Positions 1-6,072 of a stretch of 17,794 nucleotides of DNA are shown here, one piece after another. Location: contig CAZIDN010000070.1 of the NCBI GenBank assembly GCA_964537875.1, positions 1 to 17,794 of the forward strand, written 5' to 3'. Numbering within the stretch: the stretch's first letter is position 1; every line of letters begins with the position of its first letter. Under the pieces are notes generated by a model. That model searched no databases and was not told the origin of the DNA. It was given only the letters and a program-made list of their open reading frames with translations. This DNA comes from JAPKZH01 sp964537875. GTDB lineage: Bacteria; Acidobacteriota; Aminicenantia; Aminicenantales; UBA4085. A program made the position numbers and the translations under genes.

Positions 1-130
1 TCGCTTTTCGCAAGGCCAAATAATCGGCGTCGCCGACGATCTTCATCCGGGTGGACTTGGACCAAAGCCAAATGATCGCCTTGCCAAAAGTCCCGACGAA
101 ACTCCAGCGCAGCCTTTCTCTGAACGTCAT
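1..130 (-). CDS. Probable lysophospholipid acyltransferase-like protein (DUF374 type), N-terminal part only
   Basis: This gene runs off the left edge; only its first 43 codons are present. Reading the minus strand from 130 gives MTFRERLRWSF, then a hydrophobic stretch (residues 11-23), then RMKIVGDADYLALRKA. That order (amphipathic or hydrophobic N-terminus, a short basic strand ending in V-G-D/E, then a helix before the missing catalytic HxxxxD region) resembles DUF374 and related lysophospholipid or lipid A acyltransferases. The catalytic motif lies outside the window, so the family call is an inference. An in-frame ATG also lies at 142 (adding MIFA), with an in-frame stop further upstream. 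I prefer 130 because a good -10 box (138-143) overlaps the 142 start codon and ends 7 bases before 130. No clear Shine-Dalgarno precedes either start, which fits a leaderless message. Confidence 0.55.
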   Translation of the reverse strand, partial: MTFRERLRWSFVGTFGKAIIWLWSKSTRMKIVGDADYLALRKA

Positions 131-137
131 CGCAAAA

Positions 138-166
138 ATCATATCCGAAAATTCGCTCTCAGTAAA
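138..166 (-). promoter_or_regulatory. Sigma-70-type promoter of the left-edge acyltransferase gene, probably leaderless
   Basis: On the minus strand the -35 box is TTTACT (166-161, 4 of 6 to consensus) and the -10 box is TATGAT (143-138, 5 of 6), with a 17-base spacer. The ATG at 130 follows the -10 box by 7 bases, so the predicted transcription start falls on or next to the start codon. Confidence 0.5.
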
Positions 167-262
167 CCGATCTTATTTCATGGCTCTCTGCCATTTCGTA
201 TGCGGAACAATCGGCTGGGAGACGATCCGGAGACGGCCGAAGCGACCATGGAGGGTTTAGCC

Positions 263-396
263 TTCCCGAGCCCTCCTTCGAGGGCAGCCGGCTCGGAAGA
301 AGCCGGCCGGCGAAGTTGTCTGAGCTTCCCGGCGAACGTCCGTAAAATCAAGGCCGGGAAGCGAGTTCTGAGCCGCCGAGAAGGAGGGCTCGGGAA
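263..396. repeat. 134-base foldback with 17-bp perfect arms and nested hairpins
   Basis: The arm TTCCCGAGCCCTCCTTC at 263-279 has its exact reverse complement at 380-396. Inside lie a 7-bp hairpin (287-293 with 301-307, loop of 7) and a 10-bp hairpin (GCTTCCCGGC 324-333 with 353-362, loop of 19). A competing hairpin, GCCCTC-CTTC-GAGGGC, occupies 270-285. Together these form a cloverleaf-like fold. The region is non-coding and intergenic, as REP-type or MITE-like elements are. I see no target-site duplication and no transposase. It could equally be a structured RNA. A genome-wide copy count would decide. Confidence 0.6.
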
Positions 397-403
397 CGGC
401 GTG

Positions 404-438
404 AAAAACCCGGATAGGGAGTTAGGCCGTCACCGGGT
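404..438 (-). terminator. Candidate terminator downstream of the symporter gene
   Basis: On the minus strand ACCCGG (438-433) pairs with CCGGGT (413-408), followed by a T run at 408-404. The stem has 6 bp but the loop is long (19 bases), so the prediction is moderate. It lies 48 bases past the symporter stop codon. Confidence 0.35.
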
Positions 439-477
439 CGTCCTCCCATTCAATCCACGCGAAAAGGAAAAGAACCG

Positions 478-503
478 AAAGCCGCTTACGAGCGCGGTTT
501 TTT
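478..503. terminator. Bidirectional hairpin at the symporter stop codon
   Basis: AAAGCCGC (478-485) can pair with GCGGTTTT (494-501) through one G-U pair, around an 8-base loop. A run of six T follows on the plus strand, and on the minus strand a T-rich segment follows. The symporter stop codon (488-486) is in the loop. It resembles an intrinsic terminator usable in either direction, mainly for the symporter transcript. Confidence 0.4.
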
Positions 504-1889
504 CTTTAAGTCTATAACGAGCCCGACGACAAAGCCGAACAAGCTGAGCGAGAGTCCATAGGGAACCGAAAAAGGCCAGGCCGGCAAACCCAGCGGCAGG
601 ATATTCATCGCCCCCAGAAAGCTCAAGACGGCAAATCCTCCTCCCAGGCAGAGGCTTAGAAGGCCGGCCGAGGGAAGGGGTCTTTTCAAAAAAATCATCG
701 CCAACCCCGGGATGAAAAATCCTTCGGCCAGGATCTCTGAAGACAGGCCGATGGTCTTCAAGATGCTTTGAAACCGGGTGGCGATCAAAAAGGCTGAAGC
801 CCCGACAAAGACCGTCGCCAGCCGGCTGACCAGGACGGGACGTTCCCTGGCCGAAGGGAAGAACTGCTGATAGAAATCCCTGGTCAGGGCAAGCGCTCCC
901 GTGTTGATGGCCGTGTCCATGGTGGAGAGGATCGCGGAAGCGACGGCGATAAACAGGATCCCCCCGAGCAAAGCTCCGACCTTCGAGAGGATGATCTCCG
1001 AGACCAGGGGGCGGGCAAGCGCCTGCCCCGAAAAAAGCGGGAGAGAGAAAATGCCGATCAGGACGACGAATCCATAGAGCAAGAATAGCGTTGCGGCCGT
1101 GGCGGATAGTCCCTTCCTGGCTTCTCGGACATCCCGCGCTGCCTGGATCCGCTGGAGCGCGATCGGAGAGATGGTCCAGGCCAGGGTGAAGGACAGGGCG
1201 ATCAGGAAATTTTCGTTGATGTTATGGAAAAAATCAAAATAGCCGTGTTTGCCGAGGCCATCGGCCAGGAAAGAAATTTCAGACAATGAGGCGCGGCCGG
1301 CTAAAAACAGGCAGAGACCGATCATGCCGGCAGTTAGAAGGAAAAATTGGACGCAGTCCGTCACGACGACTGAACGAAGGCCTCCGAAGACGGAATAGAG
1401 GAGCACGACGGCCGTTCCCAGGGCCAGGCTCCAGAAATAGGAAAACCCGAGAAACGTGCCCAAAAAATTTCCCAGGGCGACCATTTGCGATGCGGCGAGC
1501 ACGGCCATATACCAGATGATGAGAATGGACGACAAGTGACGGACGGCGCGACCGTAGCGGAGCTCGACGAGGTCGGGCAGAGTCATGACGGAAAGGCGGT
1601 AGAGAGGCTTGGCCAGAAAAACGGCCAGGATGAGGACCGTGGCCACGGCGGGAAGCCCGACCAGCCAGAAGGAGCTGATTCCCGACTTTAAGGCCTCATC
1701 GGTGGAGACAAGAATGGAGGTCGCCCCAAACCAGGCCGCGGTCAACGACAGATAGATGAGCCCGGCCGATAGCTTCCGGGAAGCCAGGAAAAAATCCTCC
1801 AGGCTCTTCATTCGTCTGGAAAAGCCGATCCCGGCCAGGAGAATCAGGGCGAAGTAGGCGAAGAGAAAGACGAAGAATTGGGATTTCAT
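486..1889 (-). CDS. Sodium:solute symporter family (SSS) transporter
   Basis: A 467-residue multi-pass membrane protein of the SSS/SLC5 fold that probably couples Na+ entry to uptake of an organic solute. Visible family features are an N-terminal transmembrane helix followed by LEDFFLASRKL, the FGGLRSVVVTD segment around residue 170, the ALQRIQAARDVREARKG cytoplasmic loop, and SAILSTMDTAINTGA, which corresponds to the helix-8 segment whose Ser/Thr residues help form the Na2 site in this family. About 12-13 hydrophobic segments can be counted. Length is usual for the family. The substrate cannot be read from sequence; proline, pantothenate, sugars and others are all possible. The ATG start (1889-1887) has no Shine-Dalgarno but lies 8 bases after a promoter -10 box, so the mRNA may be leaderless. 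It is divergent from lolA, with 58 bases between the two starts. Confidence 0.88.
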   Translation of the reverse strand: MKSQFFVFLFAYFALILLAGIGFSRRMKSLEDFFLASRKLSAGLIYLSLTAAWFGATSILVSTDEALKSGISSFWLVGLPAVATVLILAVFLAKPLYRLSVMTLPDLVELRYGRAVRHLSSILIIWYMAVLAASQMVALGNFLGTFLGFSYFWSLALGTAVVLLYSVFGGLRSVVVTDCVQFFLLTAGMIGLCLFLAGRASLSEISFLADGLGKHGYFDFFHNINENFLIALSFTLAWTISPIALQRIQAARDVREARKGLSATAATLFLLYGFVVLIGIFSLPLFSGQALARPLVSEIILSKVGALLGGILFIAVASAILSTMDTAINTGALALTRDFYQQFFPSARERPVLVSRLATVFVGASAFLIATRFQSILKTIGLSSEILAEGFFIPGLAMIFLKRPLPSAGLLSLCLGGGFAVLSFLGAMNILPLGLPAWPFSVPYGLSLSLFGFVVGLVIDLKKKPRS

Positions 1890-1897
1890 GCAGTGCT

Positions 1898-1926
1898 TTT
1901 ATATCAAAAAGAAGAAGCGACGGCAA
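1898..1926 (-). promoter_or_regulatory. Promoter of the symporter gene, near-leaderless
   Basis: Minus strand: -35 TTGCCG (1926-1921, 4 of 6), a 17-base spacer, and -10 TATAAA (1903-1898, 5 of 6). Only 8 bases separate the -10 box from the ATG at 1889. Its -35 box sits 6 bases from the divergent lolA -10 box, so the two polymerase sites overlap. Confidence 0.55.
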
Positions 1927-1929
1927 ATA

Positions 1930-1938
1930 TGCTATAAT
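1930..1938 (+). promoter_or_regulatory. Extended -10 promoter of lolA, near-leaderless
   Basis: TGCTATAAT is a perfect extended -10 element (TGn plus TATAAT). No recognisable -35 lies 16-18 bases upstream, which is typical of extended -10 promoters. The lolA ATG at 1948 begins 9 bases after the box, leaving a leader of only a few bases. Confidence 0.5.
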
Positions 1939-1947
1939 TCGGGTCGC

Positions 1948-2610
1948 ATGAGAAAGGCTCTGATTTTTCTGGCGGTCATTCCAGCGTCTATGATCCTTTC
2001 AGCCGCCCAGGAATCCTCCCGGGATATCGTGGCCAAGGTCGAACAGACGCTGGCCTCTCTCCAGTCCTTCCAGGCCGATTTTGAGCAGACCTACTACGCG
2101 ACGACCGTCTCCAACCCGCTCAAGGAGAAAGGCCGGGTCTATCTCAAGAAGCCGGACCTGGTGAGGTGGGAATACAAAGACCCGGAAGAGAAAGTGATCG
2201 TCTTCAAGGAAGGGATCCTGCTCACTTATATGCCCGAGGACAATCAGCTCTTCCGCCAAAAACTGGCCAAGGAGCAGTATGAGACCGAAATCCTGGCCGT
2301 CCTCGCCGGAAAAGGTCATCTCGTCGATAAATACCTTATCGAGCCCAACCCGTTTCCGGGGGAAGGCGGCAATACCTCCCAGCTCAAATTGACCCCCAAG
2401 GAAGAGAGTGAATACACCTACATCCTCCTCGAAATCGATAAAAAAACCTGGCTTCTCCGGAAAGCGATATTCTTTGACTGGGCCGGCAACAAGAACGAAT
2501 TTTTCTTCGGCAAAATCCGGACCAACACCCGGCTTCCGGCCGATCTTTTCGAGATCAAGGTGCCTCCGGACTGTGAAATCATCGACGACGCGGCGCCCCG
2601 GAAAAAATAA
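1948..2610 (+). CDS. lolA: Outer-membrane lipoprotein carrier protein LolA
   Basis: A periplasmic chaperone that accepts lipoproteins released by LolCDE at the inner membrane and carries them to the outer membrane. The 220-residue product starts with a signal peptide (MRKALIFLAVIPASMILSAA). The LolA fold follows: a helix with SLQSFQADFEQTYYAT, GRVYLKKPDLVRWEY with the family's conserved R-W motif, YMPEDNQLF, and a C-terminal half-barrel including WLLRKAIFFDWAGN and FEIKVPPDCEII. I chose the ATG at 1948 over the one at 1888 because the upstream 20 residues (basic, KKKKRRQ) are not signal-like and overlap the promoter. The sigma-factor gene follows 51 bases downstream on the same strand. Confidence 0.85.
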   Translation: MRKALIFLAVIPASMILSAAQESSRDIVAKVEQTLASLQSFQADFEQTYYATTVSNPLKEKGRVYLKKPDLVRWEYKDPEEKVIVFKEGILLTYMPEDNQLFRQKLAKEQYETEILAVLAGKGHLVDKYLIEPNPFPGEGGNTSQLKLTPKEESEYTYILLEIDKKTWLLRKAIFFDWAGNKNEFFFGKIRTNTRLPADLFEIKVPPDCEIIDDAAPRKK

Positions 2611-2635
2611 ACCTTTTCCCCTGGCGTCCGTATAA

Positions 2636-2660
2636 GTCCTTGAGGACAAAGTGAGTCCTC
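2636..2660 (+). promoter_or_regulatory. Three-box symmetric element before the ECF sigma start codon
   Basis: GTCCT (2636-2640), AGGAC (2643-2647) and GTCCT (2655-2659) alternate in orientation. The first two form a tight palindrome with a 2-base spacer. The last two extend to GAGGAC/GTCCTC (2642-2647 with 2655-2660, loop of 7) and end one base before the ATG at 2662. This could be a protein operator, or an RNA hairpin that hinders ribosome access to the sigma gene. The role is inferred. Confidence 0.45.
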
Positions 2661-2661
2661 G

Positions 2662-3225
2662 ATGCATGAAGATCAAACTCTGGTCCGACGAACCCTTAAA
2701 GGAGACAAGAGGGCTTTCGAAATGATCGTCCAAAAATACCAGCAGCCCGTCCTCAATTACATCGGGCGCATGGTCAGAGAACGCGAACTGGCCCTGGATT
2801 TCAGCCAGGAAGTCTTCCTCAAGGTCTATGCCTCTCTCGGTTCTTACCGGCCGCAGTATAAATTCAGCACCTGGCTGTTCAAAATCGCCTCCAACGCCGT
2901 CATCGATCACTGGCGGAAAAAGAAGGTTTCCACGCTCTCTCTGGACCAGCAGCCGGACGATGCCGAGGACCATTGCCCGATCCAGATTCCCGACGAGAAC
3001 CCCTCCGTCGTCCGGCAGTTCGAGCTCCGGGAGCTTCGCAAAAAAATCGACGCCGCCATCGATAAGCTTCCGCCCTCTCTCCGGGAGCTGTTCGTCTGGA
3101 GGCACATCAACGGCCTGAGCTATGAAGAGATGGCGGAAATCAAAGACCTGCCCTTGGGCACGGTCAAAAACCGAATTTTCCAGGCCAAGGAAATGCTGAA
3201 ACGGCTTTTAGAGGAGCCCGCATGA
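2662..3225 (+). CDS. ECF-type RNA polymerase sigma factor (RpoE-like)
   Basis: A 187-residue alternative sigma factor that directs RNA polymerase to a small stress regulon. Region 2 spans about residues 10-80: the FEMIVQKYQQPVLNYIGRM helix, the AL-DFSQEVFLKVY core-binding segment, and STWLFKIASNAVIDHWRKKK, which recognises and melts the -10. A linker rich in Asp, Glu and Pro (residues 95-112) follows. Region 4 spans about 120-182: IDKLPPSLRELFVWRHINGLSYEEMAEIKDLPLGTVKNRIFQAKEML, the -35-binding helix-turn-helix. Length is typical of the family. It overlaps the anti-sigma gene by ATGA, showing translational coupling. A symmetric element directly precedes the start, suggesting control at initiation. 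I see no obvious GGAAC-type autoregulatory promoter upstream. Confidence 0.92.
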   Translation: MHEDQTLVRRTLKGDKRAFEMIVQKYQQPVLNYIGRMVRERELALDFSQEVFLKVYASLGSYRPQYKFSTWLFKIASNAVIDHWRKKKVSTLSLDQQPDDAEDHCPIQIPDENPSVVRQFELRELRKKIDAAIDKLPPSLRELFVWRHINGLSYEEMAEIKDLPLGTVKNRIFQAKEMLKRLLEEPA

Positions 3226-3818
3226 GCTGCCTCAGCCTCGAGCGACTTTATGCCTACCTCGAGGGAGAGCTCTCTCCCGCGGATAGCCGGGATATCGAAG
3301 GCCATCTCGCCGCCTGCCCGATATGCCGGGACGCCGTTGAAGAGCGGAAACGGATGCTCCAGGCGATCGAAACCCTGCCGGGGTTCGAGGTGCCGCCCGA
3401 TTTTGCCAAGGGGATCATAGATAGGATCTCCGCCGCACCGGCGAAGGCCAAGGTTTCGTTCGTCCGCTGGCTGGCAGCCGGGGTAGCCGGATTCCTGGCC
3501 TTTGTCGCCGCGCTTTCCCTGATCGCGCTTGTGACCGGACAAAACTTTTTCCAATTTTTCATCCGCTTCAACCGCGGATTCTGGTCCTATGTCCAGGAGG
3601 GCGCTCTGGTCTTGGCCAAATTCGCCAAACTTGTCTTCCTCTTCTTAAAAGTTGTCCAGCAGTTCCTCGGAGAGATCCTGGAAGGCCTGGGGGTCTTCGC
3701 GTCTTTGATCAGCTCCGAAGCGCAGGTCATTTTCATCTGCGCCTCCTTTCTCCTCATCCTGGCCGGCGGTTTTCTATGGAGGAGGAAATTCCTGGTGGAG
3801 AAAAATTATGAAAATTAA
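3222..3818 (+). CDS. Membrane anti-sigma factor with N-terminal zinc finger (zf-HC2)
   Basis: A 198-residue anti-sigma factor partnered with the ECF sigma gene, which it overlaps by four bases. Residues 1-45 carry the ZAS/zf-HC2 motif: AYLEGELSP followed by H28-x3-C32-x2-C35 (HLAACPIC), which in this family binds zinc and holds the sigma factor. A transmembrane segment lies at about 83-106. A second, amphipathic to hydrophobic region follows at about 125-160, and another transmembrane helix at about 166-186 ends in WRRK. Most ZAS anti-sigmas have one transmembrane helix; the extra C-terminal hydrophobic part is less usual. Membrane placement implies that an envelope signal releases the sigma factor. 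The following gene starts 11 bases before this one ends. Confidence 0.85.
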   Translation: MSCLSLERLYAYLEGELSPADSRDIEGHLAACPICRDAVEERKRMLQAIETLPGFEVPPDFAKGIIDRISAAPAKAKVSFVRWLAAGVAGFLAFVAALSLIALVTGQNFFQFFIRFNRGFWSYVQEGALVLAKFAKLVFLFLKVVQQFLGEILEGLGVFASLISSEAQVIFICASFLLILAGGFLWRRKFLVEKNYEN

Positions 3819-4743
3819 AGGAAAATTCACGGCCGTTCTTTTGACTCTCTTCCTGGGAACGCTGCCCCTGGTGGGACACCAAAAACAAGGAGACCGGTTC
3901 GGCTACCACGACACGATCATCGTCCCTCCCGGCGAAACACGCGATAATGTCATCACCGTCGGCGGGGAGGTCATCGTCGAGGGCAAAGTCAGGAAAAGCG
4001 TCGTCGCCATCGGAGGCACGATCACGGTCAGCGGCGAAGTCGAAGATTCGGTCGTCGGAATCGGCACGAAAATCACCCTCAAGGCGTCGGCGGTCATCCA
4101 TGGGGATCTGGTCGGTTTGGGAGGCACTATCGATAAGGAACCCGGGTATCGCGTCGACGGCGACACAGTCTACTTCAAATCCTCCGACATCACCGGCAAG
4201 TTTTTCAAAGAAGGCGCCAAAGGGATCTTTTCCTTCTCTTTTCTGCCCATCATCCTGGTTTTCAAATTCGTCTCGATCTTCATCTGGTTCCTGATGACCT
4301 TTCTGGTCGCCGCCCTCTTCCCCAGGCAGATCACGCTGGCGTCAGGCCAAATTCGAAAATCCTTCTGGCCTATATTCGGAACGGGTCTTTTGGCGATCAT
4401 CCTCTATACGATTTTTGTTATTATCGCCGCCGTTCTCTGCCTCGTCCTGATCGGCATCCCCATCCTTCTCTTCCTGGCGGTAGCAGGATTTATCGTTAAG
4501 ATCTTCGGCCGGGTCGTACTTTTCTATCTCTTCGGCGAGAGCCTGGCCAGGGGATTCAACCGGCAGAGCGTCTCCGCGATGGGCGGCTCGCTGCTGGGGC
4601 TGCTCGTGGTCAGCTTCTTCGGATTCATTCCCCTCCTGGGGTTCCTCTTCACACTCTGCCTGAGCATCATCGGATGGGGCGTCGTGATCCGGACAAAATT
4701 CGGCACGGCCGAGAATGCCTTTCTGAGAAAGGCGAAGGTTTAG
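3808..4743 (+). CDS. Membrane protein with N-terminal bactofilin-like (polymer-forming) repeat domain
   Basis: A 311-residue protein not recognised as a named gene. Residues 1-24 look like a signal peptide or anchor. Residues 45-110 hold short repeats of the form I-x-V-x-G-x-V (ITVGGEVIVEGKV, VAIGGTITVSGEV, VGIGTKITLKASAVIHGDL), as in right-handed beta-helical bactofilin or polymer-forming domains. Residues 140-295 are strongly hydrophobic, with about five transmembrane helices. Proteins with this architecture often accompany sigma/anti-sigma pairs, and here it overlaps the anti-sigma gene by 11 bases, so it is very likely co-translated. It may be a sensor, an effector or a third component of envelope signalling; this is inference. 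GGTGGAG lies about 7 bases before the ATG. A terminator candidate follows the stop. Confidence 0.75.
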   Translation: MKIKGKFTAVLLTLFLGTLPLVGHQKQGDRFGYHDTIIVPPGETRDNVITVGGEVIVEGKVRKSVVAIGGTITVSGEVEDSVVGIGTKITLKASAVIHGDLVGLGGTIDKEPGYRVDGDTVYFKSSDITGKFFKEGAKGIFSFSFLPIILVFKFVSIFIWFLMTFLVAALFPRQITLASGQIRKSFWPIFGTGLLAIILYTIFVIIAAVLCLVLIGIPILLFLAVAGFIVKIFGRVVLFYLFGESLARGFNRQSVSAMGGSLLGLLVVSFFGFIPLLGFLFTLCLSIIGWGVVIRTKFGTAENAFLRKAKV

Positions 4744-4745
4744 TT

Positions 4746-4770
4746 CCGGCGAGGTCAGGCCGGCGTTTTT
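4746..4770 (+). terminator. Intrinsic terminator of the lolA-sigma operon
   Basis: CCGGC (4746-4750) pairs with GCCGG (4759-4763) around an 8-base loop, followed by CG and five T (4766-4770). It begins 2 bases after the stop of the plus-strand operon and overlaps the last codons of the convergent methyltransferase gene. Confidence 0.5.
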
Positions 4771-5786
4771 GACAAAGTCGCCCTTTTTCTGCCAACGACG
4801 AGCGATGTCGCAAACGGTATGTTGATCCTGGCAATCCGCGATAAACCGGCCTCTTTCATCAGTTCGCGCACTTCGCGCTCGGTATAAGCGTCACCAGCTT
4901 CGGTCCGCACCAGCATATTCAAGGCAAAAAAAGCTCCCTGCTCAGGTTTGGTGCGGTCCTCGTTCATGATGTAATCCTGGATGACCAGCTGCCCGCCCGG
5001 GTTGAGAGCCCGCACGGCCTTTTTGAATAAATTCAGGTTTTCCGGCAAAGAATTCATGTGGATGACGGCCGAAACCAGAATGAGGTCATAGCCGGAGCCG
5101 AAGCCGTCCCTGTCAAAATCGCCTTCGATGAAATTGATCCTGGCAGCTACCTCCGATTTTCTGACATAGGCCCGCGTCAGCGGAATGACGTCGGGAAGGT
5201 CAAAAACGGTTGCCCGGAGATCCTTTTTCGCCTGGGCCAGAGCGATCGAATAGGCCCCCGACCCGCCTCCAATGTCCAGGGTCCTGCGAACGCCGGTCAA
5301 ATCAAGCCCTTTAACGGTCTCTTTCGCCTGGGCGGAAGCCCTTTGGTCCATGGCTGCAATGAACCCAAATAGCCTTCTTCCCTTTCGCTTCAAGGGGCCT
5401 CTTTTTATCACCGTCTTCCCATGAATGACAGCCTGAGTGAGCGTGCTCCAGCTGTTCCACATATCCACCGAATGGCTTAATCCAGCCAGGAAGTTGGGCC
5501 GGCCGCTGACAAGATATTTTTTTGAAAGCGGCGTGTTGGTGAATTTTCCGTTTCTCTTTGTCAGAAGCTCCAGAGCGCAGAGCGCATTCAGCAGTCGGTC
5601 CATCCCTCTCGGGTTAGTCCTCGCCCGGTTGGCAATCCCGGCCGACGTCATCGCGTTTCCTCCGATAACCGAAAAGACATCCAGCTCAAAAGCCGTCAGA
5701 ACAATCCGGATCGGACGAAACAAATAGACTAACTGCATGAGGGCTTCGGGCGATGTCAGTTTGCCTTCTTTTTTCGTAATGGCCAT
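4755..5786 (-). CDS. SAM-dependent O-methyltransferase (acetylserotonin O-methyltransferase-like family)
   Basis: A 343-residue two-domain methyltransferase. Residues 10-100 form a winged-helix dimerisation domain (LFRPIRIVLTAFELDVFSVI, then IANRARTNPRGMDRLLNALCALELL and TPLSKKYL). The Rossmann domain has motif I, LDIGGGSGAYS, at 170-180, the acidic post-motif VFDLPDV, GDFDRDGFGSGYDLILVSAVIHMNS (the His corresponds to the usual catalytic position of the family) and NPGGQLVIQDY. The substrate is unknown; relatives act on small aromatic or polyketide hydroxyls. I use the ATG at 5786 because AAGGAGAG lies 6 bases upstream. A longer frame from 5867 adds 27 residues that are mostly translation of a dispersed repeat. 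No clear promoter of its own is visible; it may follow the hydroxylase genes on the same strand. Confidence 0.83.
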   Translation of the reverse strand: MAITKKEGKLTSPEALMQLVYLFRPIRIVLTAFELDVFSVIGGNAMTSAGIANRARTNPRGMDRLLNALCALELLTKRNGKFTNTPLSKKYLVSGRPNFLAGLSHSVDMWNSWSTLTQAVIHGKTVIKRGPLKRKGRRLFGFIAAMDQRASAQAKETVKGLDLTGVRRTLDIGGGSGAYSIALAQAKKDLRATVFDLPDVIPLTRAYVRKSEVAARINFIEGDFDRDGFGSGYDLILVSAVIHMNSLPENLNLFKKAVRALNPGGQLVIQDYIMNEDRTKPEQGAFFALNMLVRTEAGDAYTEREVRELMKEAGLSRIARINIPFATSLVVGRKRATLSKTPA

Positions 5787-6072
5787 TTGTCTCTCCTTGG
5801 GATCAGGCCTACTCATCTGAAAAACACCTTCGTCATTCCGAGCTGCGCGAGGAATCTCGTCTTTCATCGCGAGAGACTAAAGAGGAGATTGCCACGACAG
5901 CTTCGCTGTCTCGCAATGACTGCTTGGATTTCCGCGGCACAAGCTGCCTAGCAATGACCGGACTTTTTCCTTCCCCCTCTCATTATGTAGGGGGCAGGAG
6001 TCTAATACCATAATTTTTGGTCTTTAATCCTGCTTATCCAAATATGTCAAATCTGTAGACCTGACGCAGACG
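5787..6072. other. Intergenic region between methyltransferase and hydroxylase genes
   Basis: Besides the repeat unit this holds a 6-bp hairpin (CCCCCT 5973-5978 with AGGGGG 5989-5994) without a T tract in either direction. An isolated minus-strand TTGACA (6050-6045) has only a poor -10 (TTAAAG) at 17 bases. No gene is supported here. Confidence 0.5.
5832..5958. repeat. Dispersed palindromic repeat (REP-like), one full unit plus a degenerate half
   Basis: The unit at 5832-5920 begins GTCATTCCGAGCTGCGCGAG and ends TCGCAATGAC, so its termini GTCATT and AATGAC are inverted repeats. Inside, GACAGC-TTC-GCTGTC (5896-5910) is a perfect hairpin, flanked by ATTGC and GCAAT. A second, degraded half copy ends GCAATGAC near 5958. 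Repeats of this type (GTCATTGCGAG... and ...GAGGAATCTC) are familiar from intergenic regions of many environmental bacterial genomes. The unit lies between the hydroxylase operon and the methyltransferase. Confidence 0.65.

Larger units (their letters stand above)
143..485. other. Gene-free stretch between the acyltransferase and symporter genes
   Basis: About 340 bases without a credible gene. The plus-strand ORFs across it match no family I recognise, and one overlaps the promoter and start of the minus-strand gene. The stretch holds the left-edge gene's promoter, a large foldback (263-396) and hairpins consistent with termination of the symporter transcript (404-438 and 478-503). I see no RNase P, SRP or 6S RNA signature in it. 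Confidence 0.6.

Noticed and set aside
51..517. Two overlapping plus-strand frames in the left intergenic region
   Set aside because: One is antisense to the left-edge acyltransferase gene and its promoter; the other crosses the foldback. Composition is low-complexity and no Shine-Dalgarno is present.
1999..3105. 368-codon open frame on the minus strand
   Set aside because: It lies antisense to lolA and the ECF sigma gene, both with clear family motifs. Its translation is Asp/Gly/Leu-rich with no recognisable domain, as expected from a GC-rich complementary frame.
5973..5994. Hairpin CCCCCT/AGGGGG as terminator of the hydroxylase operon
   Set aside because: No T-rich tract follows on either strand, so intrinsic termination is not supported.
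6027..6050. TTGACA on the minus strand as a methyltransferase promoter
   Set aside because: The best -10 at proper spacing is TTAAAG, only 3 of 6, and the leader would be over 230 bases through the repeat.
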